Below are positions 22,373-33,400 of a stretch of DNA of 64,000 bases, in pieces. This DNA is from Caballeronia choica. GTDB lineage: Bacteria > Pseudomonadota > Gammaproteobacteria > Burkholderiales > Burkholderiaceae. Positions within the stretch are counted from its first letter, which is position 1. The number at the start of each line of letters is the position of its first letter. The stretch is taken from NCBI RefSeq assembly GCF_001544535.1, contig NZ_FCON02000004.1, forward strand, positions 86,561 to 150,560, in the 5' to 3' direction. The position numbers and the translations under genes are program-made. A model generated the notes under the pieces. That model saw only the letters and a list, made by a program, of their open reading frames with translations, was not told the DNA's origin and made no database searches.

Positions 22373-22567
22373 TTATTGGGTGCTCTTCGGCGGGATCGAA
22401 TTGTCCTGCTCGTAGGTGATCGTGCCGTCGGCGGCGTCGTGGCGGATCACCTTGTTGCGCGCGCCGCACAACGGGCAGCGGAACAGGAGACCCTGGCCTT
22501 CGTTCTTGATGACGACGTCCGACACTTCCCACTGGGCGCCACATGGCTGGTTTCGACAGGTAAACAT
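22373..22567 (-). CDS. Small zinc-ribbon protein of unknown function
   Basis: The 64-residue protein has two Cys pairs, CRNQPC near the start and CPLCG at about residue 36, with spacing that fits a single zinc ribbon. No other domain fits in this length. It lies directly upstream of dbpA in the same operon (four-base gap), which hints at an RNA or ribosome-related role, but this is inference from position only. Confidence 0.75.
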   Translation of the reverse strand: MFTCRNQPCGAQWEVSDVVIKNEGQGLLFRCPLCGARNKVIRHDAADGTITYEQDNSIPPKSTQ

Positions 22568-22755
22568 GATTGTTTCGTTTCAGGTAATCGATGCGCGCAC
22601 CGGCTTGAGCGGCGCGCTGTGTTTGCGGGTTTGATGCCCGAAGTGTACGCGTGTGCGGGCGGGTTGCCGATTTCGCAGCCGCGCGTCAAGTCCGCAAGAT
22701 TTGCTAAATGCGAGCGTGCTAACGTTGTTTCATCGCATTCGAACCAAGGCCGACC

Positions 22756-23634
22756 ATGACCGACACAACCCATCCGCGCTTGTACGAAACGCGCCTGAGC
22801 CGCGTGATCGACTACATCCACGACCATCTCGACGACGCACTCGACCTCAACCGGCTCGCGGAAATCGCGTGTCTGTCGCCGTATCACTGGCACCGGATTT
22901 ATCACGCGTTCTACGGCGAAACGGCGGCGGCGACCGTGCGGCGGCTGCGGTTGCATCGCGCGGCGAACGAGCTCGTGCGCGGTTCGACGCCGATCGATGC
23001 CGTCGCGCAACGCGCGGGCTACAGCAGCGTCCAGGCGTTCTCGCGCGCGTTCCAGGCGAGCTACCGCATGCCGCCCGCGCAGTTTCGCAATGAAGGCGGC
23101 GCGGCGCAATGGCGCCCGCTGCCGTCCGACTCGACACAACCGGGAGGCTACGCCATGCATCCAGTCGACATCCGCACGCACGAAGCGTTCACCGTCGCAG
23201 CCGTCGATCACAGGGGTCCGTACATGAACATCGGCCAGGCGTTCGAGACGGTCGCGCACTGGCTCGCGACGCGCAATCAGCTCGCACCCGACGCGCGCTG
23301 GCTCGGCATCTATTTCGACGATCCGGACGCGACGCCGGAAAGCGACCTGCATTCGCAAGCGTGCGTCGAGATCGCGCGGCCGGACGAAGTCGAGTTTTCG
23401 GCGCCAGTCGCGCGCGTCGATGTCGCGGGCGGCGAGTTCGCGGTGCTCACGCACGTCGGTCCTTATGCGCAGCTTTGCTTCGCCTATCAGTGGCTGTACG
23501 GCGAATGGCTGCCGCATTCCGGCCGCGAGACCGCCGATGCGCCGGTTCACGAGGTCTATCTCAACAATCCACGCGACACGCCGCCGACCGAGCTCGTCAC
23601 CGAAATATGGCTGCCCGTCAAGCCGGACGCATGA
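22756..23634 (+). CDS. AraC-family regulator with GyrI-like effector domain
   Basis: Residues 12-110 form the double HTH of AraC/XylS proteins (LNRLAEIACLSPYHWHRIYH and AVAQRAGYSSVQAFSRAFQ). Residues 135-292 form a GyrI-like (SOUL/Rob-type) domain with VDHRGPYMNIGQAF and EVYLNNPRDTPPTEL. This N-HTH, C-GyrI order is the Rob/SbmC-linked type that binds small hydrophobic or drug-like molecules. The target genes are unknown. A promoter on the same strand and the structured RNA begin 17 bases after its stop codon. Confidence 0.9.
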   Translation: MTDTTHPRLYETRLSRVIDYIHDHLDDALDLNRLAEIACLSPYHWHRIYHAFYGETAAATVRRLRLHRAANELVRGSTPIDAVAQRAGYSSVQAFSRAFQASYRMPPAQFRNEGGAAQWRPLPSDSTQPGGYAMHPVDIRTHEAFTVAAVDHRGPYMNIGQAFETVAHWLATRNQLAPDARWLGIYFDDPDATPESDLHSQACVEIARPDEVEFSAPVARVDVAGGEFAVLTHVGPYAQLCFAYQWLYGEWLPHSGRETADAPVHEVYLNNPRDTPPTELVTEIWLPVKPDA

Positions 23635-23650
23635 TCGGGCCCCTGCGAAG

Positions 23651-23678
23651 TTGACCAACGCCCCGACTGCGGTATATT
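23651..23678 (+). promoter_or_regulatory. Sigma-70-type promoter of the structured RNA
   Basis: TTGACC at 23651-23656 and TATATT at 23673-23678 are separated by 16 bases. Transcription would begin about 23682-23686, at the first base-paired segment of the RNA below. Confidence 0.6.
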
Positions 23679-23681
23679 CTT

Positions 23682-23833
23682 GGCTCTAAATACTACGTAC
23701 AAGTGGGTGTAAAAAACGTAGTGCCGCCCGGGAAACCGGGTCCCACCCGGAGTGGGAATTCTGTCGAAACACTGAGTAAGACGGATAGAGAGCCCCACAT
23801 GCGACGGCCACCGAGAGGTGGCCGTCGGTCTTT
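23682..23833 (+). ncRNA. Predicted ~150-nt structured non-coding RNA
   Basis: A closed multi-branch structure can be drawn by hand. Closing stem: GGCTCT (23682-23687) with AGAGCC (23789-23794). Branches: ACTACGT (23692-23698) with ACGTAGT (23716-23722); CCCGG-GAAA-CCGGG (23727-23740) with a GNRA tetraloop; CCCAC-CCGGA-GTGGG (23742-23756); and TCTGTC (23760-23765) with GACGGA (23780-23785). It is followed by a perfect 11-bp terminator, CGACGGCCACC-GAGA-GGTGGCCGTCG, then TCTTTCT. No open frame of substance runs through it on the plus strand. I do not recognise the family. It converges with the gene at 23842. Confidence 0.7.
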
Positions 23834-23841
23834 CTGATGCG

Positions 23842-24429
23842 TCATCCCCGAATCACCTTGCCCAGATACGTCGCTCTCAAGAGCGTATCGAATGCGACCT
23901 TGCGGGCTTTCGTCTGACGTCGCGAGAGCCCGTCGCGGAGAACATACGCGGACTGGACACGAAGAACGAGGCGGCGCTTGCGTTTCTTGTCTTTCTCCAC
24001 GCCAAAGAAGACCGCGTAGACCGATATCGTTCCGTCCGAGTTCACACTCTCGCACGTGACGAAATTTGGTTGCTTCTCGTCAGCGACTGCGATTCGTCTG
24101 GTGCGCAAACTCACGACGATGTCACGCAGGTATCTGCGTGACAACTCATATCGCGTGGCGCTGAGCACCCGCTGCTCCCTCCCATCGTCGTAGATTTCCG
24201 CGACCGGAATTTCGTGACGAGGTCGTTCGTCCCAACGAAAACTGTGAGAGAAACAGTGACACGAAAAGAGGACCAGCACCGTCACATCGCTGCCCATCCC
24301 CAAGTCCATCTTGAACGCGAACGAATCCAAATGGCTCAGATCCCATGTAACCCCGCGATACAGCACGGCGGGGAAGCGGTGAGCAGGTTCGGGCGAAATT
24401 TCGACGACGAGAATGTCTAGCTGCTGCAT
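23842..24429 (-). CDS. Hypothetical protein convergent with the structured RNA
   Basis: The 195-residue protein has no signal peptide and no membrane segment. It is basic in its C-terminal half (KDKKRKRRL at about residue 148), mixed alpha/beta in character, with a Cys/His pair in SCHCFSH near residue 57. I recognise no domain. The GC content is visibly lower than in the neighbours, which suggests transfer. The start at 24429 lacks a clear ribosome site, and shorter in-frame starts are possible. The stop codon lies a few bases from the terminator of the convergent RNA, so both genes share that terminator. A gene-RNA module is possible but unproven. Confidence 0.7.
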   Translation of the reverse strand: MQQLDILVVEISPEPAHRFPAVLYRGVTWDLSHLDSFAFKMDLGMGSDVTVLVLFSCHCFSHSFRWDERPRHEIPVAEIYDDGREQRVLSATRYELSRRYLRDIVVSLRTRRIAVADEKQPNFVTCESVNSDGTISVYAVFFGVEKDKKRKRRLVLRVQSAYVLRDGLSRRQTKARKVAFDTLLRATYLGKVIRG

Positions 24430-24677
24430 CTTTTATTTTTATCCGGGTGACGAAGTAATCTGTGGAGCAGTTAGAGGGAACCTCCATAACCGATGGCGGC
24501 AATTCAGGTACTGATCTCCTCGGTCTGACGCAACCGGGGTTACTCGAAAACTCCTATAACGACGTCCATGCCCATAAGGTGCCATTCCCGCCGTCCGACC
24601 GAAGCTCGCATCGCCATCGGCTAAACTTGCTGCAAAGATGCACTCCCCGCAGCAAGCCAAGCCGACCCAAACCATCG

Positions 24678-25901
24678 ATGCGAATCCTGCACACCTCCGA
24701 CTGGCATCTCGGCCAGTATTTTCTCGGGCATTCCAGACAGACCGAACATCAGAAGCTGATCGAGTGGCTTGTCGAGCAGACGCGCATCCACCATGTCGAT
24801 GCGGTCCTGATCGCCGGCGATATCTTCGACACCGGCGCGCCGCCAAGCTACGCGCGCGAGTTGTATAACCGCCTGGTCCTCGCGCTGCGCGAAGCTGGCG
24901 TGGGGCTTACCGTGCTCGCCGGCAATCACGATTCGGTAGCGATGCTCCAGGAGTCGCGCGACTTGCTCGCGTTGCTGAACACGTTCGTCATGCCATCGGT
25001 GCAGGACGATCCGAACGAACAAGTGCAAGTGCTCACTACACGCGATGGCGCGCCCGGCGCGATCGTCTGCGCGATTCCGTTCATTCGTCCGCGCGATGTG
25101 TTGATGAGCGTCGCGGGAGAGAACGCACGTGACAAACAGGCGTCGCTGCAGGATGCGATTCACGCGCACTATCAGGCGCTCTTCGCCCTCGCGGTGCAGA
25201 AGCGCGCGGAACTGGGCGTGCGCTTGCCGATCGTCGCGACCGGGCATCTGACGACGGTCGGCGCGAGCGCGAGCGAATCGGTGCGCGAGATCTACGTCGG
25301 CGCGCTCGAAGCGTTTCCGACCGCCGCGTTCCCCGCCGCCGACTACATCGCGCTCGGACATATTCACCGGCCGCAGAAGGTAGGCGGACTCGAACACATT
25401 CGCTATAGCGGTTCGCCGATCGCGTTGAGCTTCGACGAAGCGCGGCAGACCAAGCAAATGTTGCTTGTCGATGTATCGATCCAAGGACTCGATGCCGTCA
25501 CGCCGATCGACGTACCCTGCTTCCAGCCGCTTCTTTCGGTGAAAGGATCGCTGGAGGCGCTCGCCGTGTCGATTCGCGCCGCCGCCGATGAGGTGTCGGA
25601 AGGCACGACGGTGTGGCTCGAAGTCGTCGTCGCCGCGGATGACTACCTCAGCGATCTGCAAGCGCGTATCGACGAGATGACGAAGGGCCTGCCGGTCGAA
25701 GTATTGCGTATCCGGCGCGAACGCTCGGCGCAGCAGAACGCGCTTCAGGCGCAGGCCAAAGAAACGCTCAACGAACTCACGCCCGATGATGTGTTCGCGC
25801 GCCGCCTGCAAACCGAAACCCTCGATGACGACTTGCGCGCACAGTTGACGTCGATGTATCGCGAGGTCGTGGCCGGCATCGGCGAAGCGCGTGGATCATG
25901 A
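24678..25901 (+). CDS. sbcD: Exonuclease subunit SbcD
   Basis: SbcD is the nuclease half of the SbcCD (Mre11-Rad50-like) complex, which cuts hairpins and cruciforms and trims DNA ends. The 407-residue product begins MRILHTSDWHLGQ, with metal ligands in HTSDWH, IAGDIFDTG, LAGNHDS, ATGHLT and GHIHRPQ, the full set of the calcineurin-like phosphoesterase fold. The start at 24678 gives the family N-terminus; a longer frame from 24462 adds a leader unlike the family. It overlaps sbcC by four bases (ATGA), so translation is probably coupled. Confidence 0.96.
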   Translation: MRILHTSDWHLGQYFLGHSRQTEHQKLIEWLVEQTRIHHVDAVLIAGDIFDTGAPPSYARELYNRLVLALREAGVGLTVLAGNHDSVAMLQESRDLLALLNTFVMPSVQDDPNEQVQVLTTRDGAPGAIVCAIPFIRPRDVLMSVAGENARDKQASLQDAIHAHYQALFALAVQKRAELGVRLPIVATGHLTTVGASASESVREIYVGALEAFPTAAFPAADYIALGHIHRPQKVGGLEHIRYSGSPIALSFDEARQTKQMLLVDVSIQGLDAVTPIDVPCFQPLLSVKGSLEALAVSIRAAADEVSEGTTVWLEVVVAADDYLSDLQARIDEMTKGLPVEVLRIRRERSAQQNALQAQAKETLNELTPDDVFARRLQTETLDDDLRAQLTSMYREVVAGIGEARGS

Positions 25902-28900
25902 GAATCCTGTCGCTGCGCCTCTGCAACCTGAACTCGCTCAAGGGCGACTGGAAGATCGACTTCACCCGCCCGCCGTTCAAGGACAACGGACTCTTCGCGA
26001 TCACCGGACCGACCGGCGCCGGCAAGACCACGCTGCTCGACGCGATCTGTCTCGCGCTCTATCACCGCACGCCGCGCATGGAATCGGTGTCCGCGAGCAC
26101 GAACGAGTTGATGACGCGGCATACATTCGAATGCCTCGCGGAAGTCGAATTCGAAGTGAAGGGCCAGGGCTACCGCGCGTTCTGGAGCCAGCGCCGCGCA
26201 CGCGACAAGGCAAGCGGCAACCTGCAACAGCCGAAGGTCGAACTCGCCCGCCTGGACGGCACGATCGTCACCGAGAGGATCAACGACAAGCTGAGGATCG
26301 TCGAAGAGATCACGGGGCTCGACTTCAAGCGCTTCACCCAATCGATGATGCTCGCGCAAGGCGGCTTTGCCGCGTTCCTCGAAGCGAAGGCGAACGAGCG
26401 CGCCGAACTGCTCGAAGAGCTGACGGGCACCGATATCTACGGGCTGATCTCGCAGAACGTGTTCGAGCGGATGCGTACCGAAGAGAACGCGTTAGGCAAG
26501 TTGCAGGCTCGCGCCGAGGGCGTGCAGCTGCTCACGGATGAGGCGCTTTCGGCGTTGCGCCTGGAGGAAGCCAGCTTCGCCGAACAGTCGCTTCGTCTCA
26601 CCGCGCAGCAGCGGTCCATCGAAGCGATGCTGCAATGGCGCAAGGCGTTGTCGGCGGCTCAGGTGCAGGTCCAGCAGACCAGCGCCGACGAGCAGACCGC
26701 GCTGCAAAAGCTCGCCGATTCGAGGCCGGATCTGGACAGGCTCGCGGCAAGCGAGCCGGCCGAGAAGCTGCGTGTCGAACACGGCGCGATGCTCCGCGCG
26801 CGGCACACGCTCGCCGGAACGACGCAGCGTCTCGCGACGGCGAAGGCGGAGCGCCAGCGCGCATTGCTCGATGCGGCCCGCAGTGCGCGATTCGCGTTTC
26901 ATCTGCGAAAGCAGATCACGGCGGGCAGGCATGCGTCGCTGAATGATGTGCTCTTGCAGGAAAAACGCGTGCAGGACACGCTCGATGAGCATCCGCATCG
27001 AAGCAAGCTCGGTGAGCAAATCACGGCATGGCGTTCGCAACTCGAAGCGCGGCAGCATCTTCTCGACGACATCGACGCCACGCGCAAGAAACAGCGCGAG
27101 TGCAGCGAGACGATCGCGAAGCACACGAATGACATCGAGGCTCAACGCGGTGTGGTCCGGCAGTCGGAAGAGGCGCTTGAACTGGCGCGCAAGGCGGAGT
27201 CCGACGAGCGCACGTGTCTTGCGCAGACACTCGAAGGACAGGAAGAAGCCGCACTGAAAACGCGCTGCCAGCAACTGCAACAGCAACAGTCCGTGTTGAA
27301 CCGCCTGCTTCAGCTTGCGCTGACGCGCGAGCAGGGAAGCAGACAGCAGCACGCAGACATCGCCGACCTGACGACGCATCAGGCGTCGCTCAAGGACAAC
27401 ACCAACGCGAGCAAGCGGCTCAACGATGAATGCCGCGCCCTGCGCGAGCAGATAGCCGACAAGAAGCGATTGCTCGAACAGGAGAAGGTGATCCTGCAAC
27501 TCGCCGACCACCGCGCTGCGCTGCGCGAAGGCGAAGCTTGCCCGTTGTGCGGCTCGCACGAGCATCCGGCGATCGTCGAGTATCAGGCGCTCGATGCGTC
27601 CGCGACTCAGCGCGATCTCGAAGCGAAGGAAGCGGCGCTTCACAAGCTCGCCGACTCGCGCAACGCGGCGGAGAAAGCGATCGCTGTATCGATGGCCGCT
27701 GTCGGGCATTTGCAGAAGCGCATCGATCAATGGACGACGGACGAAGCCCAGCATGCGCAAGACTGGCGCATGCTGTGCGCGAAGATAGAAGTCGAGTTGC
27801 ACGACCGGGCATCGCTCGATGCGCACGTCGAGCGCCACGCGGCGGCACTGGAGCAAGCGCAGGAAACGCTCGATCGGGTCGAGAAGCTGAATGGCCGCAT
27901 CGCGCGTTCCGCGGAAGCGCGGCACGCAGCGCAAACGGCGACGGCCGAGCGCACGCGCGACCTCGCTGTGCTGGGTGAAAAGCGCTCGGCGTGCGAGAAG
28001 TCGTTCGAGGAGGCCGGCGAGCGCATCGCGGCGCATCAGGTATTGATCGCGCAGAAGGAGCGGATGCTCGACGCGTCGGTTGAAGAAGCCAGCGCCGTGC
28101 CGCCCGACGACTGGTCGCAGTGGCGCGACTGGCTTCTGCAACGCAATGCCGATTGGCGCGCGTGGCAGGCGGCGACGGATCGCAGCCAGACACTGTCGCA
28201 TCAAACGAAAGCCGCCCGGCAGGCACTCGACGCCGCCTCGCAGTTGGAAGAGCAGTGGACGGCCCGATGGCTCGAATACGAAGCGACCTGTCCTGAGCTT
28301 GTGTCGGAAACGATCGAATCGTCGCGGAACGCGGAAGCGGACTTCGAGCAAGCCGCAGCAAATCACGAAGCAATGCGTGATCGCGCGAACGCGCTCGATG
28401 GCGCGGAAAGGACCTTGACGCATCGTCTGTCGGAGGACACGGTTGCGGCTGAAAAATCGGCCGAGTCGTGGGAAGCGGCGCTAAAACTCAGTCCGTTCGA
28501 CGATGAAGCCGCCTTCGCGCAAGCCTTGCTACCTCACGACGAGCGTGAGCGCCTGCAAGCTCTCAAGACCGCGCTCGAAAGGCTGCTCACCGAAGCGCGA
28601 ACCTTGCGCGCGTCCGCCGAGAAGCGGCATAACGATCTGCTCGCCGATCCGAAAACCGACCAGTCCGCCGAAGCGCTGCAACGGCAATCCGATGAACTGG
28701 TCTCGACGCTCGGCACCGTGAATCGGCGACAAGGCGAAATCCGCGCCGCCTTGAAGCACGATGAACAGCAACGCCTGAGCAAGCAGGCGCTCTTCGACGC
28801 AATCGAAACGCAGCGTAAGCAATACGACTTGTGGCAGCGCCTGAGCAGCCTGATCGGCTCGTCCGATGGCGCGAAGTATCGCAAGTTCGCGCAAGGGTTG

Positions 28901-29335
28901 ACGCTCGATCATCTCGTCTATCTCGCGAACCGGCAGCTCACGCACCTGCATGGACGCTATCAGTTGAGTCGGAAGGCGAGCGGCGACCTGGAGATGGAAG
29001 TCGTCGATACATGGCAGGGCGATGTCGCGCGCGATACGCGGACGCTATCGGGCGGCGAAAGCTTTCTTGTGAGCCTCGCACTCGCGCTGGCGCTGTCGGA
29101 TCTGGTTAGCCACAAGACGTCGATCGATTCGCTCTTCCTCGACGAAGGCTTCGGCACGCTCGACGGAGAAACGCTGGAGATCGCGTTGAATGCACTCGAT
29201 TCGCTCAACGCGCGCGGCAAGACGATCGGCGTGATCAGCCACGTCGACGCGCTCAAGGAGCGCATCCCGTTGCAGATCAGAGTGGCGAAGAGCCTTGGCG
29301 TGGGGTTTTCTATCGTCCAGGTCGTTGCGGCGTAA
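25898..29335 (+). CDS. sbcC: Exonuclease subunit SbcC (Rad50-like ATPase)
   Basis: The 1145-residue SMC-like protein has Walker A GPTGAGKT at residues 37-44, then two long coiled coils rich in Glu, Gln, Ala and Arg around a zinc hook CPLCG (Cys548 and Cys551), then the ABC signature LSGGESFLVSLALALALSDL and Walker B DSLFLDEGFGTLD. The hook joins two SbcC molecules, and the ATPase heads gate the SbcD nuclease. Length is within the normal 1000-1200 range. It forms an operon with sbcD and converges with the next gene two bases after its stop. Confidence 0.96.
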   Translation: MRILSLRLCNLNSLKGDWKIDFTRPPFKDNGLFAITGPTGAGKTTLLDAICLALYHRTPRMESVSASTNELMTRHTFECLAEVEFEVKGQGYRAFWSQRRARDKASGNLQQPKVELARLDGTIVTERINDKLRIVEEITGLDFKRFTQSMMLAQGGFAAFLEAKANERAELLEELTGTDIYGLISQNVFERMRTEENALGKLQARAEGVQLLTDEALSALRLEEASFAEQSLRLTAQQRSIEAMLQWRKALSAAQVQVQQTSADEQTALQKLADSRPDLDRLAASEPAEKLRVEHGAMLRARHTLAGTTQRLATAKAERQRALLDAARSARFAFHLRKQITAGRHASLNDVLLQEKRVQDTLDEHPHRSKLGEQITAWRSQLEARQHLLDDIDATRKKQRECSETIAKHTNDIEAQRGVVRQSEEALELARKAESDERTCLAQTLEGQEEAALKTRCQQLQQQQSVLNRLLQLALTREQGSRQQHADIADLTTHQASLKDNTNASKRLNDECRALREQIADKKRLLEQEKVILQLADHRAALREGEACPLCGSHEHPAIVEYQALDASATQRDLEAKEAALHKLADSRNAAEKAIAVSMAAVGHLQKRIDQWTTDEAQHAQDWRMLCAKIEVELHDRASLDAHVERHAAALEQAQETLDRVEKLNGRIARSAEARHAAQTATAERTRDLAVLGEKRSACEKSFEEAGERIAAHQVLIAQKERMLDASVEEASAVPPDDWSQWRDWLLQRNADWRAWQAATDRSQTLSHQTKAARQALDAASQLEEQWTARWLEYEATCPELVSETIESSRNAEADFEQAAANHEAMRDRANALDGAERTLTHRLSEDTVAAEKSAESWEAALKLSPFDDEAAFAQALLPHDERERLQALKTALERLLTEARTLRASAEKRHNDLLADPKTDQSAEALQRQSDELVSTLGTVNRRQGEIRAALKHDEQQRLSKQALFDAIETQRKQYDLWQRLSSLIGSSDGAKYRKFAQGLTLDHLVYLANRQLTHLHGRYQLSRKASGDLEMEVVDTWQGDVARDTRTLSGGESFLVSLALALALSDLVSHKTSIDSLFLDEGFGTLDGETLEIALNALDSLNARGKTIGVISHVDALKERIPLQIRVAKSLGVGFSIVQVVAA

Positions 29336-29337
29336 CT

Positions 29338-30609
29338 TTACTGCTCGGCACGCACTGTGAGCTGCCCTTGCTGGATCGCGTCGATCAGGAAGAACGGCAT
29401 GTCGAGGACCCAGCGCTTGCCGCTCACTACAGCCTCATAGTCGAACAGCGGAACGCCCTCGGCATCGCCGAAGACCACGCGCAGCGTCGTGCCTTCCGGC
29501 CGCTCGATGGGACTGCCGATCCCCCGGTGGCTCGCGTTGCTGCCGACGTGAAACTGATCGGTCTTCCAGCGCACGGGTGCATGCGCGGGAAACGGCCGGG
29601 CGCCGTGGAAGCCGAAGAGATCGTCGTGGCAGAGCACGCTTTGACGCATCGTCGGCCAGACTTTTTCGCGCAGGAAATGCTGGTCGATGAAGCGGCCGCT
29701 GGTTGCCGCCTTTTGCTTGGTGTAATCGCTCATCGCGCGCTCGATGTTCGGCAGGATGCCGGTGCAGCCGCCCCACAAGCCCGCGAGGATCAACTCCGTG
29801 TGCGAGCAGTAGTCGCGCATGTGGTGGAAGAGGAACGGGCTGTCGAGCCATGCTTCGACCGCCGCGGCCTCGCGTTCGGACAGCAGCGAATCGGCGTCGC
29901 GCAGCAGGAAGCGCTTGACTCTCGGGTCGTCGATGACGAGGAAGCGCCACATCAGGGGATTGATCGGGTTGGGACCGTTCGAGTTCATTTCGACGAGTTG
30001 CGCGCCGGCTTCGCGCAGTCGCCGATGCACGTGCTGGGGCACGGTGTCGTCGAGATAGACGCGGCATGTCCAGCCCTTGAACAGTTCGCGCGTCACCTGC
30101 GCATTGACGACCGCAGGCTCGCAATATCGCGGGTTCGCGCCGAACAGCGAAAACGCGATGATGTTTTCTTCGGGCCTGGTCGGGTCGAAAGCCGGGGGTT
30201 GGGTCGCCGCGTCCAGCCTGATGCCCGACGAGCGGTACATGGCGTCCGCTTCATTGAGCGCGTGCAGTCCGTGGCGGCGCAATTCGTCGTGTTTGCCCAT
30301 CAGGCCGCATAGTTCGACCAAACCGTGGAACCAGGTCGACGATGCCTGGCGCTGCTTCGCTGGCGAAGCTGCCAGAATGTTCGTGTAGATCTTGTAGGCG
30401 TCTTCGTGCGCGCCTATGCGCATCAGGCAGAGCGCGTAGTCGGATAGAACCATCATGTGCCCCGGAACGATGCGTAACGCCTCTTCGGCGAATTGAGCGC
30501 CGGCGCGGAAATCGTTGCGTGCCAAGGCTGCGTTGAAGTTCGAGGCGGCCGTGGCGAATCGCGCCGCCGATCCGGCTCCGCGTGCGTGTGCAGGGGCAAG
30601 TTTTTTCAT
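29338..30609 (-). CDS. TPR-containing protein with putative glycosyltransferase domain
   Basis: Residues about 20-170 of 423 look like tetratricopeptide repeats (FNAALARNDFRAGAQFAEEALRI, then ALCLMRIGAHEDAYKIYTNI). The remainder reads like a GT-A-type nucleotide-sugar enzyme: IIAFSLFGANPRYCEPAVVN, an aromatic-rich core, and LLRDADSLL, which supplies a DxD motif at about residue 255. Sugar and acceptor are unknown. The start at 30609 is the first Met after a leader without protein character; it has no good ribosome site, so the start is uncertain. It may encode one of several protein or surface glycosylation activities in this window. Confidence 0.7.
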   Translation of the reverse strand: MKKLAPAHARGAGSAARFATAASNFNAALARNDFRAGAQFAEEALRIVPGHMMVLSDYALCLMRIGAHEDAYKIYTNILAASPAKQRQASSTWFHGLVELCGLMGKHDELRRHGLHALNEADAMYRSSGIRLDAATQPPAFDPTRPEENIIAFSLFGANPRYCEPAVVNAQVTRELFKGWTCRVYLDDTVPQHVHRRLREAGAQLVEMNSNGPNPINPLMWRFLVIDDPRVKRFLLRDADSLLSEREAAAVEAWLDSPFLFHHMRDYCSHTELILAGLWGGCTGILPNIERAMSDYTKQKAATSGRFIDQHFLREKVWPTMRQSVLCHDDLFGFHGARPFPAHAPVRWKTDQFHVGSNASHRGIGSPIERPEGTTLRVVFGDAEGVPLFDYEAVVSGKRWVLDMPFFLIDAIQQGQLTVRAEQ

Positions 30610-30748
30610 GATGGGAGGTTCTGACTGGATTGGATCGGTCGGAACTCTAAGGGGTGACGCGAGGCGTTCAGCCGGTTCCGTCACCTTATTTGACGTTTGG
30701 AGAGCCGTTATCGGATTCGATACGCGGTGTCTTTTTCGATCGGGAATA

Positions 30749-30785
30749 AAAAAAGCCAACTGATCGGGAATCAGTTGGCTTTTTG
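30749..30785 (-). terminator. Intrinsic terminator downstream of gyrB
   Basis: AAAAAGCCAACTGAT and ATCAGTTGGCTTTTT form a perfect 15-bp stem with a 5-base loop. On the minus strand the T5 tract follows the stem, 32 bases after the gyrB stop codon. Confidence 0.9.
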
Positions 30786-30816
30786 GGAGATAGGGTGGCT
30801 AACTCCGACACCTCAA

Positions 30817-33345
<2,529 letters not shown>

Positions 33346-33355
33346 TTAAAAACGC

Positions 33356-33377
33356 CAAAGGGGCGCGCCGCCCCTTG
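33356..33377 (-). terminator. Likely terminator between dnaN and gyrB
   Basis: On the minus strand CAAGGGGCG and CGCCCCTTTG pair around GCG, followed a few bases later by TTTTT. It lies 24 bases after the dnaN stop. The T-run is offset by about four bases, so efficiency may be partial. Confidence 0.55.
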
Positions 33378-33400
33378 GAATGTTTTTGGTATTGGACGCG

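Noticed and set aside
23682-23833. Interpretation as a riboswitch for a downstream gene
   Set aside because: The RNA ends in its own terminator and the next plus-strand gene (sbcD) lies more than 800 bases away beyond a minus-strand gene.
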